Positions 8,200-16,820 of a DNA stretch of 64,000 bases are shown here, piece after piece. A program made the position numbers and the translations under genes. The notes under the pieces were generated by a model that did no database searches, was not told the origin of the DNA, and saw only the letters and a list, made by a program, of their open reading frames with translations. The stretch comes from JANQQN01 sp964519665 (GTDB lineage: Bacteria; Myxococcota; Kuafuiibacteriia; Kuafuiibacteriales; Kuafuiibacteriaceae), in the NCBI GenBank assembly GCA_964519665.1, contig CAZFIV010000005.1, forward strand, positions 1-64,000. The letters run 5' to 3'. Every line of letters starts with the position of its first letter. Position 1 is the first letter of the stretch.

Positions 8200-8799
8200 A
8201 TGACCGAGTCCAAAGAAGCGCACACCGAGCGCATGAAGCGCCTCCAGCAGGAAAAAAGAGAGGAGGTGAAGTCGAAGACCATCAAGCGAGGGGTCGTCGT
8301 CGTGAATACCGGGGACGGCAAAGGCAAGTCGACCTCGGGCTTCGGCGTCGCTATCCGAGCGCTCGGTCACGGCCAGAAGGTGGCCGTCGTCCAGTTCATC
8401 AAGGGCACCTGGAAAACCGGCGAGAGCCAGTTCTTTAGCCGATTTCCGGAGGTCACCCACGTGGTGTCCGGCGACGGCTTCACCTGGGACACTCAGGATC
8501 GCGACCAGGACATCGCAGCGGCCACCCGGGGGTTCGAGGCCGCGAAGTCACTGATCGAAGCGGGTGAGCACGACGTGGTGATCCTCGATGAGATCAACGT
8601 CGCCGCGAGCCATGGTTATCTCGATGGCCAGGCCATCGCCGACGTTCTCGCCAACAAGCCGGAGCACGTCTCCGTCGTCGTCACCGGTCGCAACGCGCCT
8701 CAAGCGGTGATCGACGCGGCGGATACGGTCACCGAGATGCGGGTGGTCAAACATGCCTTTCACGCCGGCATTCGGGCCCGGAAAGGCGTGGAGTTTTGA
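8200..8799 (+). CDS. cobO: Corrinoid adenosyltransferase (CobO/CobA type)
   Basis: A 199-aa ATP:cob(I)alamin/cob(I)yrinic acid a,c-diamide adenosyltransferase. It transfers the 5'-deoxyadenosyl group of ATP to reduced corrinoid cobalt. The family P-loop GDGKGKST is at residues 38-45, followed by the typical GFGVAIRALGHG, VVQFIKGTWKTGE, VILDEIN and VVVTGRNAP segments. A charged helix (residues 1-28) precedes the P-loop, as in CobA/BtuR. It is the only adenosyltransferase in the window. It sits 11 nt after the lipoprotein gene and its stop overlaps the TTG start of the CobN-like gene, fixing it within the riboswitch operon. Confidence 0.96.
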   Translation: MTESKEAHTERMKRLQQEKREEVKSKTIKRGVVVVNTGDGKGKSTSGFGVAIRALGHGQKVAVVQFIKGTWKTGESQFFSRFPEVTHVVSGDGFTWDTQDRDQDIAAATRGFEAAKSLIEAGEHDVVILDEINVAASHGYLDGQAIADVLANKPEHVSVVVTGRNAPQAVIDAADTVTEMRVVKHAFHAGIRARKGVEF

Positions 8800-11700
8800 T
8801 CGCTCGTCAAGCGACCGCTCGCTGGCTTCGGGCGCAAGCGGGCATTGTGCTCGCCGTGGCGGGGCCGGCCGCCTCATCGAGCGCCTCGGCAGCGACGGTG
8901 GTCGGTATCATCTCGGAGCGGTCCGCCCCCGAGCTCGCGGCCGCCGCGAGTCGCTTCGACTCGAAGCATCCGGGCCATCAGCTCATTCTTCGCACCACCG
9001 AGCAGCTCGCCCGCCTCGATGATGCGGAGGTCGTCCGCTTGCTCATCAGCGCCGACGCGGTGCTCGTGGCCGGCGTATTTCGAGAAGACGCCGACCGCCT
9101 CGTCGGCGTCCTCGACGAGCAGCGTCTCCCCGAAAAGCAGACCTTCATCGCGCTCCATGGCGACGTCCGACTGACGCGAAAGAGTCGATACGGCGGCAGA
9201 GCTCTGTTCGCCGGCGTTGCGGACGAAGTCTTCGACGCGCTCACCTTTCGGTCGGCCGCGGATCGAGACCCGATCGCGCTCCTCGAGCGGCTCCAGACCA
9301 AGCATCCGGATCAAGGTCCGTGGTTGAAGGCCCGTCAGTATTACCTGGCGCGAGGCCCCGATGCCTGGTCAGAGCTCTTCGCCCACCTGGTGGCCCCCCA
9401 CGCGCCCGGGGTCCGTCCGCAGCGGGTCCAACCGTCGGCGCCGATCCGATATCTACGCCGGGGGCAGCCGGTGACCCTGGATGCCTTCGGTGACCAGCCG
9501 GTGGTCGCGATCGTGGATTACGACGCCGGTGACCGCAAAGGAGACCAGGCGCTGCACGACGCGTTGGATGCGGCGTTCGAGCGCCGCGGGTTGAAGGGCC
9601 TCTCCGTCCTGGCGCGATGGGGCGATGCGACGGTCTCGGCGCTCGAGGCGCTATCGGCCATCGACAATCTGGTGGGCTTGGTCGTGTTGCAAGACTTCGT
9701 ACTCGGTGGTGGTTCAGGTCGACCGGCGGCTACCGAAGCGTTGTCGAAACGGGACGTGCCAGTCTTCAAGGGGCTCCGTCTGGTCGGGCGGAGCGGCTTC
9801 GAGTGGCGCATGAGCGACGACGGATTGCCTTGGGACAGCGTGCACTACCGGGTCGCCATGCCGGAGTTGCAAGGCACCGGTCAGCCGATCGTGGTGGCGA
9901 CCGCGGGCGCACCGGTCATCGATCGCCTTACTGGGCTCGAGCTGTCGGTCTTGGAGCCGCAGAGCGAGGAGATCGCATCGCTTGCCGACCGGGCCGCCGC
10001 GTGGCATCGACTCCGCACCAAAGCCAATCGCGACAAGCGGGTGGCGGTCATTTACTACAATCACCCTCCCGGGCGGCACAACATCGGCGCCGACAACCTG
10101 GATGTGCCGGCGTCGTTGCTGGAGATTCTGCGGACGCTGGATAAGGCTGGCTACCAAGTTGAAACCTTGCCGAAAGACGCCGAGACCCTGCTCGAACAGC
10201 TGCAAGAACGGGGCGTCAACCTCCCGGAGGATCGCGCCGCTCTCGCCGCGCTTCACGCGAAGGTGCCCAAACTGTCCACTGAGGCCTATCGAGACTATTT
10301 CGATTCGCTGCCGGTATCGGCCCAACGCGCGATGTCCGATGGACCGCTCGCCCTGATGGCGGCGGTGGTCGAAGCCAGCGTCGAGGACGGGAGGACGCCT
10401 CGAGGCGCGGCTAGCGAGGCGGTGATGACGCGGGTCGAGCGCACGGTGGAAGACACCCGTCACCTGTTGGAGGGCACCGACCATCCCGCCTCGCCTCGAG
10501 CCCTCGAGCTGCTGGGCCGGCTGGAAGAAGCGATCCATCGACGCCTTCGGGGCCACGGGCGCCCCGAAGAAAAACGGGCGATCGACAGCCTGGTTCGCGC
10601 ATTGAAGCGCACTGGAATCGAAGGCTTGCGCGGTTGGGGCCCCCCACCCGGCCAGGGCATGGTTCACCAGGGCGACCTGTTGGTTCCGGGCATTCAGTTT
10701 GGCAACGTCTTCGTCGGGCCTCAGCCGCCGAGAGGATGGGAACTCGATGAAGAGCTCCTGCACGCCAATCTAGCGTTTGCGCCTCCGCATCAGTACTTGG
10801 CCTTCTACGCCTGGCTGCGCCGGGTGCATCAGGCCGACGTCTTGATTCACGTGGGCCGCCACTCGACGTATGAGTTCCTTCCCGGGCGTCGAGTGGGGCT
10901 CCCGGGGTCCGACTTCCCTCGGCTCGTGGTAGCGGACCGGCCATCGGTGTACATCTACGTGGTCGACGGGGTCGGGGAAGGCATTCAAGCCAAGCGGCGG
11001 GGCCTCGCAACGATCGTCGACCATCTGACGCCATCGATGAGCACCACGCCGTTGTACGACGATCTTCTCGAGCTGCGACAGCTGGTCGAATCGTTCGAGG
11101 CGGCGGAGGCCGGCCACTCCGCCGCCGCGCAAACGCGGGCGATCCAGGCTATCAAAGAGAAGATCCGGATCCTGCACCTCGAGGACGAAATCAGCGCGAG
11201 TATGGCCCGGGAGCTCAAGGCGAGAGGCATTTCGTTCGAGCAGGTCGACGACGAGCTGTTGGTGCACGAGATCGGTCACTACCTCACCCAACTCCAAGAG
11301 CGCTTTATGCCGTTCGGGTTGCACGTCTTCGGTCGGCCATGGTCCGAAGAGGCGGTCGAGCGAATGGTCGGATCCATGACCGGTAATGATGCGAGCGAGG
11401 CCGCCGCCAAGACCGCTCGGGTCGACCTCGGGGCGAGCCCGGGGGCCGAAAAAGCGGCCCTGCTGGCGGCTCTGTCCGGCCGGTTCGTTCGGCCCGGCAA
11501 AGGCAACGACCCGATCCGAACGCCGGAGGCGTTGCCCACCGGACGCAACTTTCACGCGCTCGACGGGTCGATTCTTCCTACTCGGGTTGCCTGGGCGCTC
11601 GGTCAAGAGCTGGCGGGGAAGGCTCGGGCCGAGCGCCCGGGCACGCCGGACGGCAGCGAAGCGGTTGTCCTGTGGGCGTCGGATACGGTTCGTGACGAGG

Positions 11701-13106
11701 GGGCGATGGTCGCCTTCGGCTTGGCGCTGTTGGGCCTCGAGCCCCGGTGGAACAGCCGGGGGATCCTGGTTGGCCTCGAGCTGTTGCCCGCGACGTCGCA
11801 ACGACCTCGCCGCGACGTCACGTTCGTGACGTCGGGCCTGTTTCGAGATCTGTACGAGAACCTCATGGTGTGGCTCGACCGAGCGACGCTGCTGGCGCTC
11901 AACGCGTCGGCGGACCGGATTCGCCGCGAGCATCCGGCGCTGAGCAGCGCCCTCGACGCCGCGATGGTTCGGCTGTCTTCGATCGACCCGCCGCCGCCCG
12001 GCGACGAGCCTCTTTCCGTCAACCAGGTCGCCGCGCATTGGGTGACCTCGGTTCAGGCCGAGGTCGAGGCGGGTCGACCGGCCGACGCCGCCGGTCGCCG
12101 CGCCTCTCTGCGCCTGTTTGGCAACGCGCCTGGCGGGTACGGCGCGGGGATCAATCGTCTCGCCGAACGTTCGGGCGCGTGGAGTGACCGTTCGGAGCTC
12201 GCGCGGGCATATTTGCACCGTATGGGGCACGCATACGGAGACGGGATTCGGGGCGAGCCCGCCCACGGCGCGTTCGCGTCGCGGCTTCGTCACACCGAGC
12301 ACAGTTATCTGGGCCGCGCCTCGAATTTGTATGGCCTCCTCGACAACAACGATGGGTTCGACTACCTCGGCGGGCTTGGGCTGGCGGTCGAATCGTTGCG
12401 GGGCGAGCCACCGGCTGCGCGCGTCATCCGGCACGCGGACCCGCACAACCCGCAGATGCAGGCTCTGGCGCCGGCTCTGCTCGGCGAACTTCGAGGTCGT
12501 CACCTCAACCCAACCTATCTCGAGGCCCTGAAGGGCCACGGCTACGCTGGAGCGCGCACGTTGAGTCAAGGCTTCGTCGAGAACCTATGGGGCTGGCAGG
12601 TCACGAGTCCCGACATCGTCAAGAGCTGGGCATGGGACGAGGTTCACGACGTGCTCATCAACGACCGGCACGCGCTAGGGCTCGACGAGTTTCTCAAGAG
12701 CGGTCGCAACGTGCACGTCCTGGCCAATATCCAGGCCGTCTTGCTCGTCGCGGCGTCCCGCGGCCATTGGGACGCCGACCCCGAGACGTTGTCCGCCCTC
12801 GCCGAAGCGTTCGCCAAGAATGTGCTCGTCAACGGGCTCCCGGGCAGCGGCCACACTCGGCCCGACCATCCCGTCATGGCGTTCGTTGGCGAGCGACTGA
12901 ATCCCGAGCAACGGGCACGGTTCGAGGCGGTACTCGACGCGGCTCGCGTCCGGACGGCGGGTCCAGGCCAGGACCCGGCCTCCATCGCCGAGATCGAGCG
13001 AGCATCGCCGGCGAGGTCGAGCCGATCGCGATGGCTGGTCGGCGCGCTGGCGGCGATCGGCGTGATGGCCCTGCTCGCTGGAATCTGGCGAGGACGCGCG
13101 GGATGA
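8796..13106 (+). CDS. cobN: CobN-like chelatase, secreted and C-terminally membrane-anchored (HmuS type)
   Basis: A 1436-aa CobN/BchH-family protein. Family hallmarks are YYNHPPGRHNIGADNLDVP near residue 420, PGIQFGNVFVGPQPPRGW near 628, HVGRHSTYEFLPGR near 685 and GEGIQAKRRG near 727. Unlike cytosolic CobN it begins with a signal peptide (basic start, IVLAVAGPAA core, ASA cut site) and ends with one membrane helix (WLVGALAAIGVMALLAGIW) followed by RGRAG. The body would therefore lie in the periplasm. No CobS or CobT, the ATPase partners of aerobic cobaltochelatase, is present; instead TolQ-like and DUF2149 genes follow by 4-nt overlap. This matches the HmuS class of CobN homologues in haem uptake loci, where metal removal rather than insertion has been proposed. 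The substrate here is unknown; the riboswitch argues for a corrinoid. The TTG start overlaps the cobO stop. Confidence 0.88.
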   Translation: MIARQATARWLRAQAGIVLAVAGPAASSSASAATVVGIISERSAPELAAAASRFDSKHPGHQLILRTTEQLARLDDAEVVRLLISADAVLVAGVFREDADRLVGVLDEQRLPEKQTFIALHGDVRLTRKSRYGGRALFAGVADEVFDALTFRSAADRDPIALLERLQTKHPDQGPWLKARQYYLARGPDAWSELFAHLVAPHAPGVRPQRVQPSAPIRYLRRGQPVTLDAFGDQPVVAIVDYDAGDRKGDQALHDALDAAFERRGLKGLSVLARWGDATVSALEALSAIDNLVGLVVLQDFVLGGGSGRPAATEALSKRDVPVFKGLRLVGRSGFEWRMSDDGLPWDSVHYRVAMPELQGTGQPIVVATAGAPVIDRLTGLELSVLEPQSEEIASLADRAAAWHRLRTKANRDKRVAVIYYNHPPGRHNIGADNLDVPASLLEILRTLDKAGYQVETLPKDAETLLEQLQERGVNLPEDRAALAALHAKVPKLSTEAYRDYFDSLPVSAQRAMSDGPLALMAAVVEASVEDGRTPRGAASEAVMTRVERTVEDTRHLLEGTDHPASPRALELLGRLEEAIHRRLRGHGRPEEKRAIDSLVRALKRTGIEGLRGWGPPPGQGMVHQGDLLVPGIQFGNVFVGPQPPRGWELDEELLHANLAFAPPHQYLAFYAWLRRVHQADVLIHVGRHSTYEFLPGRRVGLPGSDFPRLVVADRPSVYIYVVDGVGEGIQAKRRGLATIVDHLTPSMSTTPLYDDLLELRQLVESFEAAEAGHSAAAQTRAIQAIKEKIRILHLEDEISASMARELKARGISFEQVDDELLVHEIGHYLTQLQERFMPFGLHVFGRPWSEEAVERMVGSMTGNDASEAAAKTARVDLGASPGAEKAALLAALSGRFVRPGKGNDPIRTPEALPTGRNFHALDGSILPTRVAWALGQELAGKARAERPGTPDGSEAVVLWASDTVRDEGAMVAFGLALLGLEPRWNSRGILVGLELLPATSQRPRRDVTFVTSGLFRDLYENLMVWLDRATLLALNASADRIRREHPALSSALDAAMVRLSSIDPPPPGDEPLSVNQVAAHWVTSVQAEVEAGRPADAAGRRASLRLFGNAPGGYGAGINRLAERSGAWSDRSELARAYLHRMGHAYGDGIRGEPAHGAFASRLRHTEHSYLGRASNLYGLLDNNDGFDYLGGLGLAVESLRGEPPAARVIRHADPHNPQMQALAPALLGELRGRHLNPTYLEALKGHGYAGARTLSQGFVENLWGWQVTSPDIVKSWAWDEVHDVLINDRHALGLDEFLKSGRNVHVLANIQAVLLVAASRGHWDADPETLSALAEAFAKNVLVNGLPGSGHTRPDHPVMAFVGERLNPEQRARFEAVLDAARVRTAGPGQDPASIAEIERASPARSSRSRWLVGALAAIGVMALLAGIWRGRAG

Positions 13107-13543
13107 GCGAGACGCTTGCGCATCTCCTTCGGCAGCTCGTCGCGAGCTTGGAGATCCCGGTCATCGGGTTGCTCTTCGTCTGCTTCGGTATCGCGCTGTT
13201 CGAGTTGGGCATCACCGTGGGAGAGCGGTGGACGGGTTTGGCGCAGTTGCGGCAGCGAGGCGAGGTCAAGGCCGTGGAGATGCTGGCGCGGATCCGTATC
13301 AGCCGCGCCGACGTGCTCGCCCGGGTAGGACCGATGCTCGGCCTGATGGGTACGCTCATCCCGCTCGGGCCCGGCCTCGCCGGGCTCGGTCGCGGCGACG
13401 TTCGGGTGCTGGCCGCCAGCGTCACGCTGGCCTTCGACACCACCGTCATCGGGTTGTTCATCGGCGCCGTCGGCTATGCCGTCGGTCAGCTCCGCCGTCG
13501 AGGGTACGGCCGCCTCCTCGACGAGCTGGAGGACAACCAGTGA
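13103..13543 (+). CDS. MotA/TolQ/ExbB-family proton channel protein (HmuU-like)
   Basis: A 146-aa membrane protein with three predicted helices: about 18-40 (IPVIGLLFVCFGIALFELGI), 72-95 (GPMLGLMGTLIPLGPGLAGL) and 105-128 (TLAFDTTVIGLFIGAVGYAV). The second and third correspond to the conserved TolQ/ExbB pair that lines the proton path. It is much shorter than TolQ or MotA, as is usual for the version paired with CobN-like and DUF2149 proteins. The ATG overlaps the CobN-like stop (ATGA), and its own stop overlaps the GTG of the next gene. It probably forms, with that partner, a proton-driven motor acting on the CobN-like protein. Confidence 0.88.
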   Translation: MSETLAHLLRQLVASLEIPVIGLLFVCFGIALFELGITVGERWTGLAQLRQRGEVKAVEMLARIRISRADVLARVGPMLGLMGTLIPLGPGLAGLGRGDVRVLAASVTLAFDTTVIGLFIGAVGYAVGQLRRRGYGRLLDELEDNQ

Positions 13544-13839
13544 GGAATCGATTCGCGGACCGGTTCGGTGAGGCGGCCGATCCGCTCGCCTCGATGGCCA
13601 GCCTCGTCGACGTCATGCTCGTCTTCGCATGTGGCCTGATCGCGGCCCTCGTCGCCGGAGGGCTCATCGTTGCTCCTGGGCTCGACGGCGGTGAACCGGT
13701 GCAGAAACGCCGAGAGATCGCCGACGTCCCGGAGGGGTTGGCCGAGGGAGGAAGCGGGGAGGGATTCGAGCCGGTGGGCCGAGTCTTTCGGGACCCGAAG
13801 ACGGGGCAGCTTTTCCTCCTTGAGGGAGACCAGCAGTGA
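13540..13839 (+). CDS. DUF2149 protein, ExbD-like motor partner (HmuV-like)
   Basis: A 99-aa protein with one membrane helix (SLVDVMLVFACGLIAALVAG, about residues 21-40). The sequence around Asp24 (VDVMLVF) closely mimics the ExbD/TolR helix, in which the equivalent Asp carries protons. The C-terminal GRVFRDPKTGQLFLL is the conserved end of DUF2149 proteins. It would sit in the inner membrane with the TolQ-like protein and reach into the periplasm. The GTG start overlaps the previous stop (GTGA), and the stop overlaps the GTG of the permease gene. In haem loci the same pair is annotated HmuU/HmuV. Confidence 0.88.
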   Translation: MRNRFADRFGEAADPLASMASLVDVMLVFACGLIAALVAGGLIVAPGLDGGEPVQKRREIADVPEGLAEGGSGEGFEPVGRVFRDPKTGQLFLLEGDQQ

Positions 13840-14840
13840 TCCCGTCCGCAGCTCGCGTGCGCGCGGTGTGGGTCCTGCTCGGCGTCGGGGTGGTGCTCGC
13901 GTTCGCGAGCTCCCTCGCCGCCGGCAAGGGAAGCCTGCAGGATCCTGAGCTTCGAGCCGTGTTTTTGGAGCTCCGGACCTACCGCTTCGCGACCGGGTTC
14001 CTCGCTGGCGGCGCCCTGGCGACGGGCGGCGTCCTCGTACAGGGGCTGTTTCGAAATCCGCTCGCCTCCCCCTCCATCCTCGGGACCAGCGCGGGGGCGA
14101 GCCTAGGCGGCGCGACGGTCATCCTCCTGTGGGACGCGTTCATCGTAGGGCTCGTTCCGTCCTCCATGCCGACCGAGCTCGTGCTCCCGGTCGGCTGTCT
14201 CCTCGGCGCGCTCGGCGCACTGGCTCTTCTACTGGCGGTGGTGGGGCGCAACCCGGACGTGATCACTCTCCTCCTGACCGGCTTCATCCTCTCGGCCTTC
14301 TTCTTGAGCATCGGAGGCCTGGTCACGAGCCTCGCTCAGGAATCGTGGGAGCTCGGGCGAGCCGTCATCGCCTTTACGCTCGGTGGCGTCGAAGCCAAGG
14401 GCCCCCGCCACGTCGCCCTCGCCGTCCCCATGGTCTTCGGAGGGTTGCTAGCCGCTTGGGCCTGGGGCCGACACCTCGACGTGCTCCTCGCGGGAGAGGA
14501 GGAAGCGGTCTCGCTCGGCGTTGATGTCGTCGCCGTGCGCCGGTGGATCATCGTATGGACGGCCGTCCTCACCGCCGCCGCGGTGGCGATCGGGGGCAAC
14601 GTGAGCTTCGTAGGGCTCGTCGTGCCGCACGCCCTGCGAGCCCACTTGGGGGCGCTTCACCGCAGGCTCGTCCCGGCGGCGTTCCTCGGCGGCGGCGTGT
14701 TCGTGGCCCTCGCCGACGTCCTCGTGCGCGTCGTTCCGGCCCGCGGGACGATACCCCTGGGGGTGGTGACGGGTCTGATAGGTGCTCCGATTTTCTTGAA
14801 GCTCCTGTCCGAACGGACGCGCCGCGGGAGGCTCGCGTGA
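13836..14840 (+). CDS. btuC: FecCD/BtuC-type ABC transporter permease
   Basis: A 334-aa permease of the FecCD/BtuC family with about nine or ten membrane helices. Conserved family segments include LATGGVLVQGLFRNPLASP, ILGTSAGASLGG and NVSFVGLVVPHALRAHLG, followed by RGTIPLGVVTGLIGAPIF at the end. It would form the inner-membrane channel for corrinoid import with the ATPase and binding protein that follow. The GTG start overlaps the DUF2149 stop, and the stop overlaps the ATPase start. The riboswitch-led operon supports BtuC rather than a siderophore permease. Confidence 0.93.
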   Translation: MIPSAARVRAVWVLLGVGVVLAFASSLAAGKGSLQDPELRAVFLELRTYRFATGFLAGGALATGGVLVQGLFRNPLASPSILGTSAGASLGGATVILLWDAFIVGLVPSSMPTELVLPVGCLLGALGALALLLAVVGRNPDVITLLLTGFILSAFFLSIGGLVTSLAQESWELGRAVIAFTLGGVEAKGPRHVALAVPMVFGGLLAAWAWGRHLDVLLAGEEEAVSLGVDVVAVRRWIIVWTAVLTAAAVAIGGNVSFVGLVVPHALRAHLGALHRRLVPAAFLGGGVFVALADVLVRVVPARGTIPLGVVTGLIGAPIFLKLLSERTRRGRLA

Positions 14841-15607
14841 CGACTGGGCTATCGCTTCGCAACGTGTTCGTCCGCTATCCCGGTAGACCCGAGGTCGTGC
14901 GCGACGTGAGCATCGACTGCCCGGCGGGCCAGGTGACCGCGCTCCTCGGTCCCAATGGGGCGGGCAAGAGCAGCCTCATGAAAGCGATCGTCGGGCTCAT
15001 CCCGAGCCGGGGCGAGATCTGCGTCGATGGCCAACCGGTACGCCAGCTGAACGCGCTCGAGCGCGCGCGCACGGTCGCGTACGTCCCGCAGAAGACCCGC
15101 CTCGACGCCTTGCTCCGCGTACGAGACGTCGTCGATCAGGGCCGCTTCGCGCATCGGAGCCCGTTGGCCGGCCCCTCGCGCACCGACCGGGATGCGGCGG
15201 AGGCATCCCTTCGCGAGGTCAACGCCCTCGAGTTGGCCGACCGCGCGTTTCCCGAGCTCTCGGGCGGGGAGCAACAGAAGGTGCTGATCGCCCGAGCCCT
15301 TGCCACCGGAGCCCGGACCCTCCTGCTCGACGAGCCCACTTCGGCCCTCGACGCTCGACACGTCTTGGTTCTCCATCAGGTCCTTCGGCGTCTCGCGGAG
15401 CGGGGCTTCTGCGTGCTGGTGGTGCTCCACGTGCTCGAGGAGGTCCACCGGCACGCTGACCGCGCTGTGCTCCTCGCCGACGGGCGAGTCCACGACGCCG
15501 GCCCGGCCGTCCAGATCGTGGCGCCGGGCCCCATTCGGGAGATCTATGGCGTCGAGCTCCGAGCGAACGCGGGACTCGGTCTCTTTCTTCCGAAGGGCGC
15601 CTCATGA
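14837..15607 (+). CDS. btuD: ABC transporter ATPase (BtuD-like)
   Basis: A 256-aa ATPase powering corrinoid import. The Walker A motif GPNGAGKSS, the signature LSGGEQQK and the Walker B TLLLDEPTSALD are all intact, and the switch His is seen in LVVLHVLEEVHRHAD. The GTG start at 14837 was chosen because the ABC domain begins ten residues later and it overlaps the permease stop (GTGA); the longer open frame upstream is arginine-rich and lies inside the permease gene. The stop overlaps the ATG of the binding protein. Confidence 0.94.
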   Translation: MTTGLSLRNVFVRYPGRPEVVRDVSIDCPAGQVTALLGPNGAGKSSLMKAIVGLIPSRGEICVDGQPVRQLNALERARTVAYVPQKTRLDALLRVRDVVDQGRFAHRSPLAGPSRTDRDAAEASLREVNALELADRAFPELSGGEQQKVLIARALATGARTLLLDEPTSALDARHVLVLHQVLRRLAERGFCVLVVLHVLEEVHRHADRAVLLADGRVHDAGPAVQIVAPGPIREIYGVELRANAGLGLFLPKGAS

Positions 15608-16578
15608 ACCCGAACGGGGTCAACATCATCGCGGTGCTCGTGTCGGTGGGCCTCTCCGCGGCGGGGGCGGCGCTGGTCGGGCGACAGGTCTCGTCCATCG
15701 AACCCGAGGCCGAATCGTCGATAGAGCGGGGCGCGACCGTGCTCGTCGACGCGCGGGGCCGCAAGGTGCGGACTGGGCCATACCGTCGCATCGTCTCCCT
15801 GCACACCGTCGCGGACGCGATCCTGCTCGACCTGGTGGAGCCCGACCGGCTCGTCGGCGTGAGCGCCTACACGCTCGAGGCGAACCCGATCGGCTATCGC
15901 TTTGGGGCCAAGCACGGCATTTCCCGCTCGAAGGACGTCGAGTCGGTGCTCGCGCTCCGACCGGATCTGGTGGTCGTATCGAAGTTCGTGGACGAGGCAT
16001 ATCTTGCGCGGCTACGAGAGCTCGGCGTCCAGGTGTTCGACCTCGGCGAGATGCGCGGTGTTCGTGACACCCTCGCGAACATCCGGACCCTGGCCACCCT
16101 CCTCGAGTTGCCGCGACGCGGGGAGCGGATCGCTCACGACTACAGTCGAAACCTCGCCGCTCTCGAAGCCGCAGTGTCGGATCGACCCAAGCCTTCGGGC
16201 ATCTATCTCAGCGTCCTCGGAGACAGCTTGTTCGGCGGAACGGTCGGGTCGAGCTACGGCGACCTGCTGCACTACGCGGGCGTGCGAGACCTCGCGGCCG
16301 AGCGGGGCTTCTCGGGTTGGCCGCGCTACAGCCCCGAGCAACTCATCGCGCTCGACCCGGCGGTGATCGTGACCTCGAAAGGCCGAACGCGGATGATCTG
16401 CGGGCACGCGCTGTTGGGGCGGTTGTCCGCCTGTGGCAGCGAGGGCAGGATTATCGAGATGCCCGAGAGCAACCACAGCGATCCGGGGCTCGGGCTCGTG
16501 GACGCCGCTCAGGCGCTACAGACCCTGGTCCATCGGATCGAACCCGACCTGCACGAGAACGACCGAGGTGATCCGTGA
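15604..16578 (+). CDS. btuF: Corrinoid-binding periplasmic protein (BtuF-like)
   Basis: A 324-aa substrate-binding protein of the BtuF/FhuD class (periplasmic binding protein type III fold). An N-terminal hydrophobic segment (NIIAVLVSVGLSAAGAALVG) lacks a lipobox cysteine, so it may be either a signal peptide or an uncleaved anchor. The start of lobe 1 (RRIVSLHTVADAILLDL), DVESVLALRPDLVVVS and the lobe 2 part FSGWPRYSPEQLIALDPAVIV are characteristic. It would hand corrinoid to BtuCD. The start overlaps the ATPase stop (ATGA). It is the last well-supported gene of the riboswitch operon. Confidence 0.9.
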   Translation: MNPNGVNIIAVLVSVGLSAAGAALVGRQVSSIEPEAESSIERGATVLVDARGRKVRTGPYRRIVSLHTVADAILLDLVEPDRLVGVSAYTLEANPIGYRFGAKHGISRSKDVESVLALRPDLVVVSKFVDEAYLARLRELGVQVFDLGEMRGVRDTLANIRTLATLLELPRRGERIAHDYSRNLAALEAAVSDRPKPSGIYLSVLGDSLFGGTVGSSYGDLLHYAGVRDLAAERGFSGWPRYSPEQLIALDPAVIVTSKGRTRMICGHALLGRLSACGSEGRIIEMPESNHSDPGLGLVDAAQALQTLVHRIEPDLHENDRGDP

Positions 16579-16820
16579 AGAAGCGGGAGCACGAAGACGG
16601 AAGCAAGGCCGAGGTGGACGACATCCCGATCTCGACCGGTCGCCAAGAACCCGACTGCAGCCGACTCGACCTATGGAACCGCCTCCGCCGGGACGATCTC
16701 GGCGAATCGGCCCCGCGCACCTCACGTTCCCGTCCGCGCCCGAGGCGCGCTATCCATCGTCATCGGGACGATCGCTCGAAGTCGACAGGTCCAATGACCA
16801 CACGCGGCGGCTCCAGCTGA
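16575..16820 (+). CDS. Doubtful small ORF at operon end
   Basis: An 81-aa frame whose GTG overlaps the btuF stop (GTGA), the same coupling used through the operon. The first 45 residues are charged and plausible; the rest is arginine- and serine-rich and overlaps the 3' end of cobQ on the other strand by 71 nt. No domain is recognised. It may be a small coupled protein or simply an open frame. Apart from this frame the 171 nt between btuF and cobQ hold no clear terminator hairpin with a T-run. Confidence 0.25.
   Translation: MKKREHEDGSKAEVDDIPISTGRQEPDCSRLDLWNRLRRDDLGESAPRTSRSRPRPRRAIHRHRDDRSKSTGPMTTRGGSS

Noticed and set aside
8796..13106. Standard aerobic cobaltochelatase CobN reading
   Set aside because: No CobS or CobT nearby, and a signal peptide plus C-terminal membrane anchor are visible; the HmuS-type reading explains the TolQ/DUF2149 neighbours better.
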